A stretch of DNA of 64,000 nt. Origin: Lottia gigantea (lineage: Eukaryota > Mollusca > Gastropoda > Lottiidae). Both the position numbers and the translations under genes were made by a program. The stretch is from positions 270,622 through 334,621 of the forward strand of contig NW_008707618.1 of assembly GCF_000327385.1 (NCBI RefSeq), given 5' to 3'. The notes beneath the pieces were generated by a model. The model was not told the DNA's origin, searched no databases, and worked only from the letters and a program-made list of their open reading frames with translations. Within the stretch, counting starts at the first letter, position 1. Each line of letters opens with the position of its first letter. Of this stretch, positions 22,566 through 34,289 are shown piece after piece.

Positions 22566-23599
22566 TGTTTGAAATTCAAACATCAGGTGTAACCCGCTTC
22601 CCCACCCTACTAATGTAGCATGTTAGGCATGTAATATACCAAAGGGCATTATGCTTAGACAACATTACCAACATTCACAAAGATGTGCAATGAACGCGAA
22701 CGTTTCACAAAAGGATGCTCTGATCTCAGCTGGTTACTTTGTTCTTTTGATTGCAACTGATACTAAAATATCCATTGACAGTAACTGTGGCTTTCTACCA
22801 ATTGCTCAGTGTTTTCTATGTGTATTTATAATCATTCACGACCACAGTGTTTAAAGAATCGCAATCTGGCAACAAATTTTTGGTATGAACTGAAATATCA
22901 AGTCCAAGGTATTGTTGGCCTTAAATGTTTTTAAACCAATGAAAAATGTAGAGAAATGTATTTTACAGACTTTTTCAATCTGAAATAATTTTTTATTTGA
23001 TATTTTTTAAAGGGAAGAAGTCTGTTTATTTCAAATTTAAAATCCACAAACTTTAAATGTCTATTGACCAAAAGATAATCAAATGGAATAGTTCGTCAAA
23101 ACCTGAAGTGCCACAGTTCAACATGTGTAAAAAGTAGAAAATCGGCTCTAGAAGTCGCATATTTGGCGAAAAATGGCCTTTAAGTAAATTAGTCCATCCG
23201 AATTAAAAAAAAACTCTTGTCAATGTCAGTCCCGCTGATCCGAATGGCTTGTATAACATCTGCAACGAGAAGCATATTTTAAGTGTTGTATCAGGGGTTC
23301 AGTATTATTTTTCTCGTTAACACATAAAAATCAATATGTTATGTAATATGCGTTATGATTAATGTTGCACATGAGATTGCAACAACTGACAGGCATTGTT
23401 ACCAAAGTTCTCACTTATAGTGGCATTTCGCTAATTGAGCATGTCTACTCATAGTCGCACTTGACAGGTCAGAACTACGAAACGAGCAGAATATGCAGAT
23501 GTAATTTCCATAAATGTTTCTAAAAATCACTTAGGAATTGGGTTCGTGTTATTGCAGTTTTGTACATGGGTCATGTTGACAAAACGGTCCTAGCATTGT

Positions 23600-23700
23600 T
23601 ATCATCATCTTCACATTGTCAGGCTATTGCGGACTTCGTCTTAGACATTGACTGCAATAATTGGATCGTACACCAGCGAGTACAACCAATCAGTGTTCCG
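23600..23700 (+). repeat. Repeat family E, fragment beside gap
   Basis: Contains GACTGCAATAATTGGATCGT and ACCAGCGAGTACAACCAATC. Truncated before the assembly gap. Confidence 0.5.
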
Positions 23701-23742
23701 GACAGAAAGATTGTAACATACGTGTTTCATAATAGCTGACAT

Positions 23743-23792
23743 NNNNNNNNNNNNNNNNNNNNNNNNNNNNNNNNNNNNNNNNNNNNNNNNNN
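23743..23792. other. Assembly gap (50 N)
   Basis: Fifty N. The same length as the second gap, so it is probably a placeholder rather than a measured size. Confidence 0.99.
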
Positions 23793-24925
23793 TATGATAT
23801 GCCAAGTTAAACGGTGCATACAGCATTTACCAATTTAACAAGATTTACTTAGACCGATTCTACCATGGTCGTTTTAGCTATATCTTGAGTCAGGCCCGTA
23901 GTCAGCCAAGTACTTCTGGGGGACAAACGTCCAATCAATGGGGGGTGGGGGAGAAGTTTGTGAAAGGTTACGCATTACAGGGACGCTTTCTATACAGTTA
24001 TTGCTATTTTATTGCTGCCGAGTATTCAAAGTTTTCATTTGTAGTACTAATTGTACTAAAGTAAGCAGTTGAAACTAGTAGGACCTCATAAAGGATCGAT
24101 ATTTTTTGGGTGGGGGAGGGGGGGGGGGGGGGGGGTAGTAATTTTCTAATATCAATCCAGAAGCATAACACACTTAAAAAGTTTACGTAAACCTTTAAAA
24201 TAGTTTTGGCGTTACAAAATTTACACTTAACAATTGTGGTTTGTATGATTTATTGCGTATCACATGACAACATAAATGGATGACGTAATGATGTCATTCT
24301 CTTCCGCCTTGACTAGTGCTTGCAAAGTTTAAATTGATAGCATCACGCAAGCATCGCATAAATTTACTATTCAAACACATTTGGTCCTTAACATAAGAAA
24401 TCGGAGAAGAACGAAAGAACTATCGTGGAAATTGCGTGAGATATCAGATCACTGAGATGCAGAGATCTTTTCCTATAGATTTCTTTCAATACAATATGAC
24501 GGATTACGTGACATTAAACTTGTCAAATGTAATTCCTCATCCCCAGGATATCAGATTTGTCGGCTATAGTCCAAAGTGTGTAGCAATTTTTCTTGCAAAA
24601 TGTCGTCCAGCTAGTGATTGTTGAAATACGATGCCCCATGTTTCGAATATGTTGGATTTGTCATCCTCGGGATATGACAGAGATACACAAATTTAGTCCA
24701 AAATGACAGCTATTAATGGTGAGATGATGGTTGGGGAAGAGAAAAAAACAATTTAAACTATGTGCACTACACACGTGTTGAACACTTCATCGAAGATTAC
24801 ACCTTTCCGTTCGATATCTGTAAGTACCAAAGGTGGGTTAAGAAAACATGCAAAGTTGATGAATAAATCTGCATCATATTGATGCCATTGGTGTGAGAGA
24901 TAGACTTGAAACCACAAAAACACGA

Positions 24926-24926
<1 letters not shown>
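23793..24926. other. No recognised gene; poly-G tract
   Basis: 24108-24135 is nearly pure G, with 18 consecutive G at its end, and can form a G-quadruplex. A short G-rich stretch lies at 23930-23951. A 62-codon open frame at 24436 has no family signal. Confidence 0.5.

Positions 24927-24969
<43 letters not shown>
24927..24969. repeat. (TA)n microsatellite
   Basis: Uninterrupted TA dinucleotides over most of the interval. Confidence 0.95.
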
Positions 24970-24971
<2 letters not shown>

Positions 24972-26300
24972 CACAGTATTCACTAATAGCTTTGAGCACT
25001 CTCTAAAAGTGCATCGATATAACGTTCAACTGGGGAGAACATTAGTGATGATTTCAGAACCGTATATCTCGGTTGAGAAACTTGATAGAGTGGCAATAGC
25101 ATATCCGTACATCACGGAGAAATTGTGTAAGAGAGTTATGCCTGAAACTGAGTAGGACAGTGACGATATCACATCTTTATATCACAACTGCGGAACTGGA
25201 TAGGACAGCTAGGATATCACATCCGATATTTATTTACATGTATATACAACCGTGAATTTGGTTAATGGAGCGTGGGAATACTATGTACTGTTCACCAAGC
25301 GAAATGATATCTTCATCATGGATTGGAAGTAAAAATCCATTTCACAATCTTTATATTAAAATACACTAGATTATACAGAAATAGAATTAATATCAGAGTT
25401 ATTTTCATACAAAACAAATTTCCCTGTATACCGCCTGTTATGTTCTTTGCCGTTGCACAAAAGCTTTTGAACATCCCACAATGGCGTATCACATATATTT
25501 TTCACGCTTTTCACGTCTCTGACACCCAGACTTCTTCTGTTGACGATATGGGGACAAAGAGGGGCTGGATGATAGAGTCTAACGCTTATCTGTATTGTCC
25601 CAACAATTGGAACCAATAGACATAATATAACAGTATCGCCCTGGGGACAGATCGTGTCTCTGTGATACGGACACAGACATTTAGTGGGCAATATTACGAC
25701 TCTATCAAGCTATGAGAGCGTGAAGTCGACTAATCCAAAACTCACTCCATAGCTGGCCTCTGATAGCCGTTATTGAACAAAACAGAGATCGTCCTAAAAA
25801 TGGTCTTCCTTTTGTTAAAGGCTGTGGTTAAAAGCTAACTGAAAGCTAACTTAAAGCTTTAAGAAAGACAGAATGACAGCTCATGTTTTTTTTTAAGATT
25901 GAAAAATGCTGCAGCTCTATGAAAGCGCATGAGCAAACAGACGATTGAAATGCTTTTCGCCGCGTTATGTCAATAGCTCGTGATCTTTTTTCCATTTAAT
26001 TGGATCTGATTAGCATTGTAATCAGTTTGCATACCAGGGAGACAGTAGGGAAGTCTGAACTCGTTGACTTTAGAATATAATAATGACTGGCGTCATTGCA
26101 AGAATTGAGTAAAAAGTTTTTGTACAATGTGAACGTCATTTTCACTAAATAACCTTTAGACTTCATGTCTCTTAGTTAAGAACAATAGAATCTTAGTCTA
26201 CCGTGTGCACTCTTTCTTTTCTTATATTATCAATGAAGAATTAGTAATTGTGAAAAAATAAAACCATTGTCTTTACGTTTTTTTATAACGTTGAATGAAA
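24970..26300. other. No recognised gene
   Basis: Open frames at 25323-25691 on both strands show no domain or splice context. No repeats recognised. Confidence 0.4.
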
Positions 26301-26302
26301 GA

Positions 26303-26505
26303 GTGAGTTTGCAAAATGAATGAATGAATGAATGAATGAATATGAATTTTCGTCATAATGAATAACGAATAAGCACGAAGAAGGGGGGACGAACGAAAGA
26401 AACGAACGACCGAACAAGCGAACGAACAAACGAATAAACAAGCACACAAGCACGTATGTACGAATGAAGGAATGAATGAATGAAAAAAGCTTATTTTTGT
26501 GTGAA
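26303..26505 (+). repeat. (GAAT/GAAC)n tetranucleotide tract
   Basis: GAATGAATGAATGAATGAAT at the left, a mixed GAAC/GACC middle, and GAATGAATGAATGAA again at the right. Long open frames here are due to the repeat. Confidence 0.9.
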
Positions 26506-26679
26506 GATACCAATAAATAATTGAAAAAATCGACCTGGATTTAAATCTAATCCATCATAAATAGATCTATAATATTCTACAAGTGCCGATGACATTTAAT
26601 CGCCATCAAACCACCTGCGCCATTGTGAGCTATGGCAATAAGCCTGAAGTAACTTAGTCTTTACCTTATTACCATCTTC

Positions 26680-27205
26680 ACAATATCAAGCTATTACGAA
26701 CTTCGACTTATTCCCCGACTACAAAGCCACCTTTCCTGTATCACGGAATGCAGTGATTTGATTGGATAGTACGATATTCGCCAGCGAATATACAGCCAAT
26801 CATAAGGTTTGTTGGGCGAATACTTTATTTCTTAAGCTACAAATATTGAAATATATTCTGTATTTTTAAGTTTTTGTCACGTTGTTTAATGTTGCACATG
26901 CATGAGCTTGTCTGTTATTATTCCAAGTGGACCAAGTGGTTTCAATAAATTCAATGATGATGCAGACACCAAGACCTCCATATTCACAATGCTCAGGGAA
27001 TTGCAAACTTCATCTTTTATCTTGACTGCAATAGCTACTTTTTATGTTTCACCGAATGCAATGATTTAATTGCATTGTACGCCACCAAATATAGCCCTCT
27101 AAAAACAAACAGTAAACCTGGCTAATTCTTAACAGACTTTATTCCGTCATTAAGAAAGGTGGCTGTTGCAAGGTATAAGACGAAGCTGGCAATAGTTTGA
27201 CACTG
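26680..27205 (+). repeat. Repeat family E, two tandem copies and an inverted fragment
   Basis: Copies at 26680-26835 and 26975-27130. The first contains ATATTCGCCAGCGAATAT, an 8-bp-stem hairpin with a 2-base loop. A short reverse-oriented piece follows at 27165-27205 (AGACGAAGCTGGCAATAG). Confidence 0.5.
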
Positions 27206-29960
27206 TCAAGGTGTCGGACCTTGTGTTATAATCATTATTTAATTCATTGCACTGTTCGACCATTGACCTATACTTACACGTCAACTGATGATGACAATGT
27301 AAATTGCTGAAACAATAAAACCCAGTATTAACCTCCATAATATTTAATATTTATTTACTAAATGTAGCTTAATGTGCCTTAACACCATTGCGAAACCATA
27401 CGCAATTCTTGATCACTACGATGTGAGAGCAACTTAAACGTTTATTGGTTGAAGTTTCTTGCATTTGGGTTTTATAATCATACCAAATAGAACGAAAACT
27501 CATATGATTATTTACCATAGCCTTGGAAACCACTGTTGAAAATATTACTGTTCAATCCAACTTTAAACCATTGAATTTTAAAATCTATATACATTCTTTT
27601 GTTTTGTATATATGACTAAAGCTGTTTTAACAAAATAGGATCGTGGACAAGTTTCCGCGTATTTCCTGTTCGTCTATTCAAAACATGTTTACAATGGAAT
27701 TCGAGTTCCAAAGCTGATATCGACAGTAATTCCCCTATAATAGAATACAATAACAAGCGTTATAACTGTATTGGTATCATAATATGGAAGAATACAATAG
27801 AAACGCTCTGATAACCTCCCTCTTTACTACTGTACACGCTTAGGCTCTGCGCGTGCTAAACGGCGTGATGTCACGCATCACGTGATACCAAGTCCTTGTC
27901 AATGGTTGAAGCCAGAATGATTCTACTATGCTATTGTGTGTGTGTGTATTTCATATACGGTGTTTCCTTTTTATATTGCTGTTGAATAAATAAAAAAAAA
28001 CACATTTGTAAAAAAATTGAATTTGAAATATATATTGTGTAATAGAAAAAGTCGTTGTATTTCAAATGCGTCATTTGTTAATGAAATATATATGGTTTTG
28101 ATATGCTCGTTGGACAGTGACATATACTGACAAAGGGACTGACATGGCACTGGTCGGTTTCATGATTTAAATCAGTGGATTAGGATTTAGGATTAACAGG
28201 TGGATATTGTCTACGGACACGCTTCATAATGCCCGGCAAAAAGCACGTGCTGAATCAAAACACGTTTTTGGATACGATTGCGACTAGATTTGACGGCATA
28301 CGTAAGTTATAGTTTAATTCTTTCTTTATTATTTTTTGTCATTCAAAATTTGACAGGTGTTGTTTATTTTTCCAGCTGACTTCTTCATTAATTAAACAAC
28401 CACTTTTATGTCTACGGAACTGTTTGATCTTAGAATTACCGCTTACACAATACCCTTCTGGACTAATGGGTATATTAGTGACATTACCGTATCATATTCA
28501 TTCATTCGTTCTTTCATCTACGATACATCTACAGTACAGTTTACATCGGAAGGAACCAAAACAGTTATCTACACGCACGTGTTTCTTTGGTCTTCAGAGA
28601 CCCAAATATGGTTTGCTATCCCCAAACGCACTAGGCTATGTGTTTATGCTCATTGAATTTATCTACATATAAATGTGACTATATGTAAGAGTTTGTTATC
28701 CCCCCAAAACGCACTATCCTTCGTGTTTATATATTGGCCCTAAAATTATGAGCCTAAACTCGAATTATGTTTGTTTTTCATCCCCCAAAGATACTTGGCT
28801 ATATGTTGATGCTTAAGTTTGTCTACACGCACGTGTCACTGAAATGTGTCCAGGGATTAAAAACTATCCCATGTGTTGATCCAAATGCCTACCTACTAAG
28901 AAGTGTAAACGACGTTTTTTTTCATCCGCCTTTGTGTGTTCATACATGAGGGTCTAACATTTTTTCTCCACCCATGTGTAATTGATTTAATACAAATACA
29001 AGTATAAACTCACTGATATTATCTTATTATGCAAAAGTTTCAAAATGTATCAGACTTGTTGTATGTGAAATTAGGCTTAGCCTATATGTTGACTTAAAGT
29101 ATGTGTGTGCATTAGATCTGTTTGTTTATAGAATAATTTAACGGCTCCCTTTAAATATATGTTTATCTGTCACAGAAATATTTTATATTTGTGAATGTCT
29201 TTAGAATTCGTGTTGGTATATTATTTTGCTTTTGATTTATTGTTAGCAATTTATTTTGAAAATGGGTTGATGCATAAGGGTCATGGCGCATGTAACTGAT
29301 TCTGAGTTTATGACCAAAAATATTTGTATCTCAGACTATAATTAGAATTAGACCAAACTTTCCTAACTGTATTTGAATTTTTGAAATATACTTGACTTGG
29401 TATGGGATTCGATACTGTATGTAAAATATGTAAATGCCCGAGGTCGACAATGGTATTACGAAAATAACTGTTTGGATGTCTCGTAATGCCGAAAGCCATG
29501 CTTAAGTTGAGAGGTTGAAAACTTTCAGAAGCATTGACCATGGCTTCAGATTCTTTTAAACAACACCTAATTGTCTACCAAACGCCAATCCATCTCGCTC
29601 TGATAAAGCTTTTCTCAAGGGGCTTGAGGGGCTCTGATACCCTTTAATACACCAACACATCATTGTAGACTTGTTCAAAATTTCAATTGAGAGCCAGATT
29701 TCGTAACGAAAAATGTCGAAATTAATCATGACTTATGTTGAAATTTCTAGAAAGTGGAATAAAAATTGTAATATTATATACATAGTAGTTCGTGTCAGTT
29801 TATAAAACAGAATTTTTGACGAAATCCTTTCTCTTAGAGGGAATTTCATCATTTTTCAAAATCATTCCTATTTTCATTTTGGAAGTACCCCATATTACCC
29901 CATAAATAATTGAGTTGGTCTTCTCCATGTATTTGATTACACACAGTTTAATATGAAATA
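27205..29960. other. No recognised gene; weak ~250-bp repetition at 28570-28850
   Basis: CTACACGCACGTGTTTC-like sequence recurs near 28571 and 28824, with similar text about phases of GCTATGTGTTTATGCT between them. No exon could be supported. Confidence 0.35.
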
Positions 29961-29962
29961 AC

Positions 29963-30096
29963 GGAATGAAATTAAATAAAGTTTTGCGTCCTATTCTTCT
30001 GCAACTCTTTGGTCTTATGAGGACGGGCGTCAGCCATGCAGGAAAAGGACCTTCAGGTTAGTGAGCAAGCGTCTTACTCACTGAGCCACGGCTCCA
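29963..30096 (-). mobile_element. SINE, internally deleted, antisense
   Basis: Reverse complement of the SINE tail (AGTTTTGCGTCCTATTCTTC) joined closely to the reverse complement of the tRNA head (GTGAGCAAGCGTCTTACTCA and CTGAGCCACGG). Most of the body is missing. Confidence 0.75.
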
Positions 30097-30099
30097 AAG

Positions 30100-32110
30100 G
30101 TAAATTGGTAGGAAATTATTTATGGGCTCAAATAAGACTATAAACCAAATGGAAAGAAAGGAAATTACGTATCCAGTTCTAATGGAATGGCTAGGAAATG
30201 AAAGACTTTTGTAATAAGAAACAAATTTTCATGGCATATTGACAATTATAACAATCTCATTTAAATGCAGATACAAATGACCCGTTTCTTATTTTTTTCG
30301 TTGAGTTACCTTACTCACCATTTAAGAGAATACTACTTCTTAGAAAGAACATAAAAATAAAGTCTCAAACTTGGTCAATAAGAGCATAATTATATTCATC
30401 AGTAGATATACCTGGTGTCATAAATAAAGATCAATATCCCTTATAATCAGAAAAAAATTTTATTGTGGCATGTTGCTTTGGGTATTTTGAAGAAATTGTT
30501 TGATTTTCGTACATTTCTAGTACTTCTGAGGACTATTTACATATATTCAAGACTAAAATCAACTCCCGAATATGTCAGATCTGAACTTGTGATGTCAATT
30601 ACGATTTTTCCATTAATATCTATACACGGAGTAATTTTTGTTTTATGAACTTCATTTAGTTTTTACTTTTCAAGTTCCGTATGTGTATATTCAACTCATT
30701 ACAACTTTGATAAAAAAAAAAATACCTTCAAAATATACCCTGTAAATTTGTACTGTAGAGTGTGACCCAGATGTGTGGGTTTTTTTGAAATTTTGAACTT
30801 GAATGAAAATTTACGCCTTACTTTTCTGTGCCTTGGTAAGCTAATGAAGACGGGTATTGAAGAATTGGAAATAGAGACAAGTTTGATCCCAAATGAACAG
30901 ATAACAATGGCAATATGACAGAGTATCGGTTATATTAATAGTGCATTGTAATTATCATTAAGATTTAATAATAATCGCCTGTTTAGTCACCTTGATTTAT
31001 CAGCGGTGTTTGAGTCAGTCAGATAATTAACCCTTGATACTACAGGCTGATATAATGATCACTAATTTTCATTGATGGAGGCATTGAAGATTAATAAATA
31101 ATCTCTAGTACTTTATATTGCCAATTCAGACCGAATATCGGAACTATTGGACTAATTGTAAAACTCAATTTCATTTCAGGTCATTTTCATTTTCTCAATT
31201 TTATTTCATTTTAATTCTTTATTTCAATCAGGTGCAGAAAGTGGACATTAAACTTTTTAGATCTCAATTAGACGTCGTTATCCCTTTAAATAGTGATAAA
31301 AAATACTGGCAGCCGATTTAGCAGACGACTGAAACCACTGGACCGTGTAATGGACTGGAAGCCTGCGTATTTATAGTAATGGATCAATTAATAATTCAGT
31401 AGGCGCTTATCAGAAATTATCAAAACTAAAAGGCTATTATCTAGTTGGGCTGTTTCTACAACAGTTTGGCACGACATGGTATGGACTCCAATAAAAAACA
31501 GACTTTATGTGTGGCATTAGTCCAATATGCGTTGCTTACTTTGCGAAAATTTTGATTGTGGCATGTTACTAAAGGCGAACAAGTGGAAGTGGTACATGGT
31601 CCCAACAAAGTGATTCGTGTCGGGGTACGTGGACGCGGCAGTAGCCATGATGTAGACCCAACATCAAGTTGAGCTCAATCAAATGGGAGAGTAAATATTT
31701 AGTCGACGCTATCCCTTTAAGTATCTTAAGGACAGTCTTTTTGTTCCAATGAAAATAGCCCGGCAAATCTAGCCTTACCCGTTCTACTGAAGTGACATAC
31801 GAATGGGATATCGACACGTTACGAAATGACCGGAAAATTAAATGATTATTTAAATGCAACTACTAACATATTCTGAAGGCTCAAGGGTGTAACTTTGTAG
31901 GCTTATGGGCGACTTGCAAAAGCGGATCAAAATGAATCATCTTGTATAGAACCACACGCAGTTCGTTAATGAAATTTACAATGCAGATTCTTACTAAAGA
32001 GTCCTAAAGTTTATGGCACATTCCACCTGGAATCTACGCACAGCTACTAGTAGGAAACAATGTTGTCTTCAGTAAGAAACAGTCGCAAGACCGAGTTAGC
32101 CCAGCAAGAA
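30100..32110. other. Mostly unexplained; MITE fragment at 30463-30600
   Basis: 30463-30600 carries the conserved MITE block (TTTCTAGTACTTCTGAGGAC, CATATATTCAAGACTAAAAT). The remainder has no recognised gene; a 96-codon minus-strand frame at 31569 has no family signal. Confidence 0.5.
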
Positions 32111-32112
32111 AC

Positions 32113-32345
32113 CCCTTTGATACCGACGTCGGTGACAGCCAGTATTCCCTTTAACAAGACTAAGTCGGTTTATGTTCCTAGATAAGTATATACCACCTAG
32201 GTTTGTCTTCCTAGATAAGTTTGTCTTCGGTGGAAGAAGTTGCAGAAAGTTGGAGTTCTACCACAAAACACGTTTAGTACCGACGTTGGTGAGAACCAGT
32301 ATGCCCTCTAACAAGACTTAGTCGGTTTATATTCCAAGATAATTA
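32113..32345 (+). repeat. Two direct units, 160 bp apart
   Basis: ACCGACGTCGGTGACAGCCA at about 32124 and ACCGACGTTGGTGAGAACCA at about 32281, each followed by AACAAGACT-AGTCGGTTTAT with few changes. The unit is about 65 bp long inside a 160-bp period. Confidence 0.75.
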
Positions 32346-33079
32346 AGTAAGAGATACGACTTGGTCTCGTCTTCATTACTTTAGATCCTTTATCAATGTT
32401 TTTCATTTAGTTTTATTTCTTCCTCAATTAGCGAGCAACACGACTAAACCGTTCTGTAGTGAATAAAATAGAATTAACTATGATGAGACAGAAGACTTCG
32501 GCATTGACCACTCAACGGCGGCGCCAGTGGAGGTACAGAATTTTGAGGGGACATTTGTCCACCTAGAAAATGGTTTGGTACATAAGCTGTAGCCTAAGGG
32601 AGCTAGGTTTTTTTAATGTCCTATCCAAAAGACTAGGGGGGTGGGGGGCAGTGAGGTAATGTTTAGGTTTCTACAGGTGAAAGGTACAACGGTGAGTCGC
32701 CCCTTGGAGTTGATACCTGATGTTTCAGTGGACCATCGTCTGGAGTTGAATCCATAGATGATGATTTTCTAGACAGACAATAGTGATGAATGGTGATCTT
32801 AATTTTCAACCCCATCCACTATTAGATCCATTCAATAGCGGCTCGTAATCCTTACCAACATATTCATATAGATTAAAACAGATCGGAAGAAAATCAGTCT
32901 CTTTAACGTGGCATTAACTCGAGTCATACGGAGAGTGTCTAATAGCCATGGGACATTATTATCGCGGCTTTAGAAATCGATGGTCGTATATAATAGAGTT
33001 GAAGATAGAGATATTACAAAGCTTTACATGTATTAATATCATCTTTACTAGTCGTCACAATTGAGGCGTTTACAACATT

Positions 33080-33515
33080 AATATTACGTCGTGGGGGCGT
33101 AGGATGTAAACGAAGGTGAAAACAATGGATTTGCTCAGGACAACGTTTGCGTCACCTCTAAATGAGACATAAACGACGGTCAAAACGTTACTTTTCTTCT
33201 CCTATTAGTTTTGTTTACGACACCGTTTACGTAACGTCTAACTGCAACGAGGGGTGTGAGGCGTAAACGGTGAGAAGGCAATGCTTCTCTATCGCATTAA
33301 ATTTATTTACCACGACTTTTACGTTACATCTAACTGCAATGGGGGTGTGAGGAATAAACGGCAATGTAGACAATATTTCTATCGCATTAGATTTGATTAC
33401 GATAACATTTACGTTACGACGTACTGCAATGTGGGTGTGAGACGTAAACGGCGATGTAGACAACATTTCTATCGCACTAGATACCTTTGCGTTACGACTA
33501 AAGCATAAGCAACAA
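33080..33515 (+). repeat. ~90-bp minisatellite with internal inverted repeat
   Basis: TCTATCGCATTAAATTT-like sequence starts near 33287, 33378 and 33468, and more diverged units lie to the left. Each unit contains TTTACGTTACGTC-like sequence and, about 30 bases later, GTGAGACGTAAACGGCG-like sequence. Their CGTTTACG and CGTAAACG parts are inverted, so each unit can fold. Confidence 0.8.
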
Positions 33516-33683
33516 CAATAATGTTTCGTCTTAACTGCAGAGGATGTGTTTACGACAACTTTAGTTACCACGAAAGAAGCGTCTAGGTTAAGTCTGCACG
33601 GTAAGAGGCGTTTACGATAAGGTTGCACTGCGTTTAAATCATGATACGTTGACAATAATGTCCCTTTGAGGTGAATCTTTTTT

Positions 33684-34019
33684 ATGGTTTGTTCCCACTT
33701 TCCCGGCAAATTATCCGGATTAAATTTTCTCACTGTAGGTCCACGAACCACGAATCATGTTGAGGGGTGGCACGCAAGAATAAACAAAATGACCACCAAC
33801 CATTCTAACACCTTCATATTCATCACCCTGATAAAATCTGAACAAGCAATGACAGAAGTAACCATCGGTCAGCTCCAGTCTGGTGGTAAGAAGCGCCCCA
33901 AGAAGAGACAGTATCGCCAATTGTATCATAGACTGGACCGCCTGAAAGTGTGTCTTCAGAATAACGGCAAGACAATGATAGAGTATGGAGATGTTGTCTC
34001 CCAACTTGTTGGCTTGTAA
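33684..34019 (+). pseudogene. MULE transposase, C-terminal fragment
   Basis: A 111-codon open frame whose residues from about 19 on match the C-terminal section of FLYWCH-type Mutator-like (MULE) transposases: P-R-T-T-N-H-V-E-G-W-H-A-R-I-N-K near residues 20-35, then L-I-K-S-E-Q, then I-G-Q-L-Q-S-G-G-K-K, ending with Y-R-Q-L-Y-H-R-L-D-R-L and a YGDVVSQLVGL tail before the stop. Intact enzymes run to several hundred residues and carry a DDE core upstream; here that core is absent and the frame opens inside the element's left terminal repeat. AATAAA-type signals follow the stop at 34048-34066. It cannot be active alone. Confidence 0.75.
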
Positions 34020-34281
34020 TGTCGTGTTAATGTATATAAAATTAATAAAATGAAATAAATAAAAATATCAGCCCATTACTAGAATTTTATCTGCCTTAAT
34101 TCGACTAATCCGTAGAACCAAACTAATCCGGATAAGAAAAATTAATCCAGATAATCTACCGGGAAAGTAGGCAGGTAGGTAGATGACAAGTTAACGTTCG
34201 CTTCCAACGGATGCTGATATCGCAAACTAGGTAGTTGTTGGTAGTTGTAGTAGTTGGTAGTTTACCGGGAAAGTGGGAACA
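33690..34281 (+). mobile_element. Internally deleted MULE transposon
   Basis: The left end TGTTCCCACTTTCCCGGCAA, continuing to TTATCCGGATTA at 33722, is repeated in reverse complement at the right: AATCCAGATAATCTACCGGG then AAAGTAGG at 34144-34171, and TTTACCGGGAAAGTGGGAAC at 34261-34280. An extra TAATCCGGATAAG lies at 34124. The right side therefore has two nested ends, and either could be the true terminus. Between the ends lies the transposase fragment at 33684-34019. TTTTTATGG left of the element and TTTTTATAGG at 34287 may be the target duplication, offset by a few bases. Confidence 0.7.
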
Positions 34282-34289
34282 CTCCCTTT

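Noticed and set aside
28408-28672. Two overlapping 82-codon plus-strand frames
   Set aside because: They overlap in different frames within a weakly repeated stretch. No domain or splice evidence.
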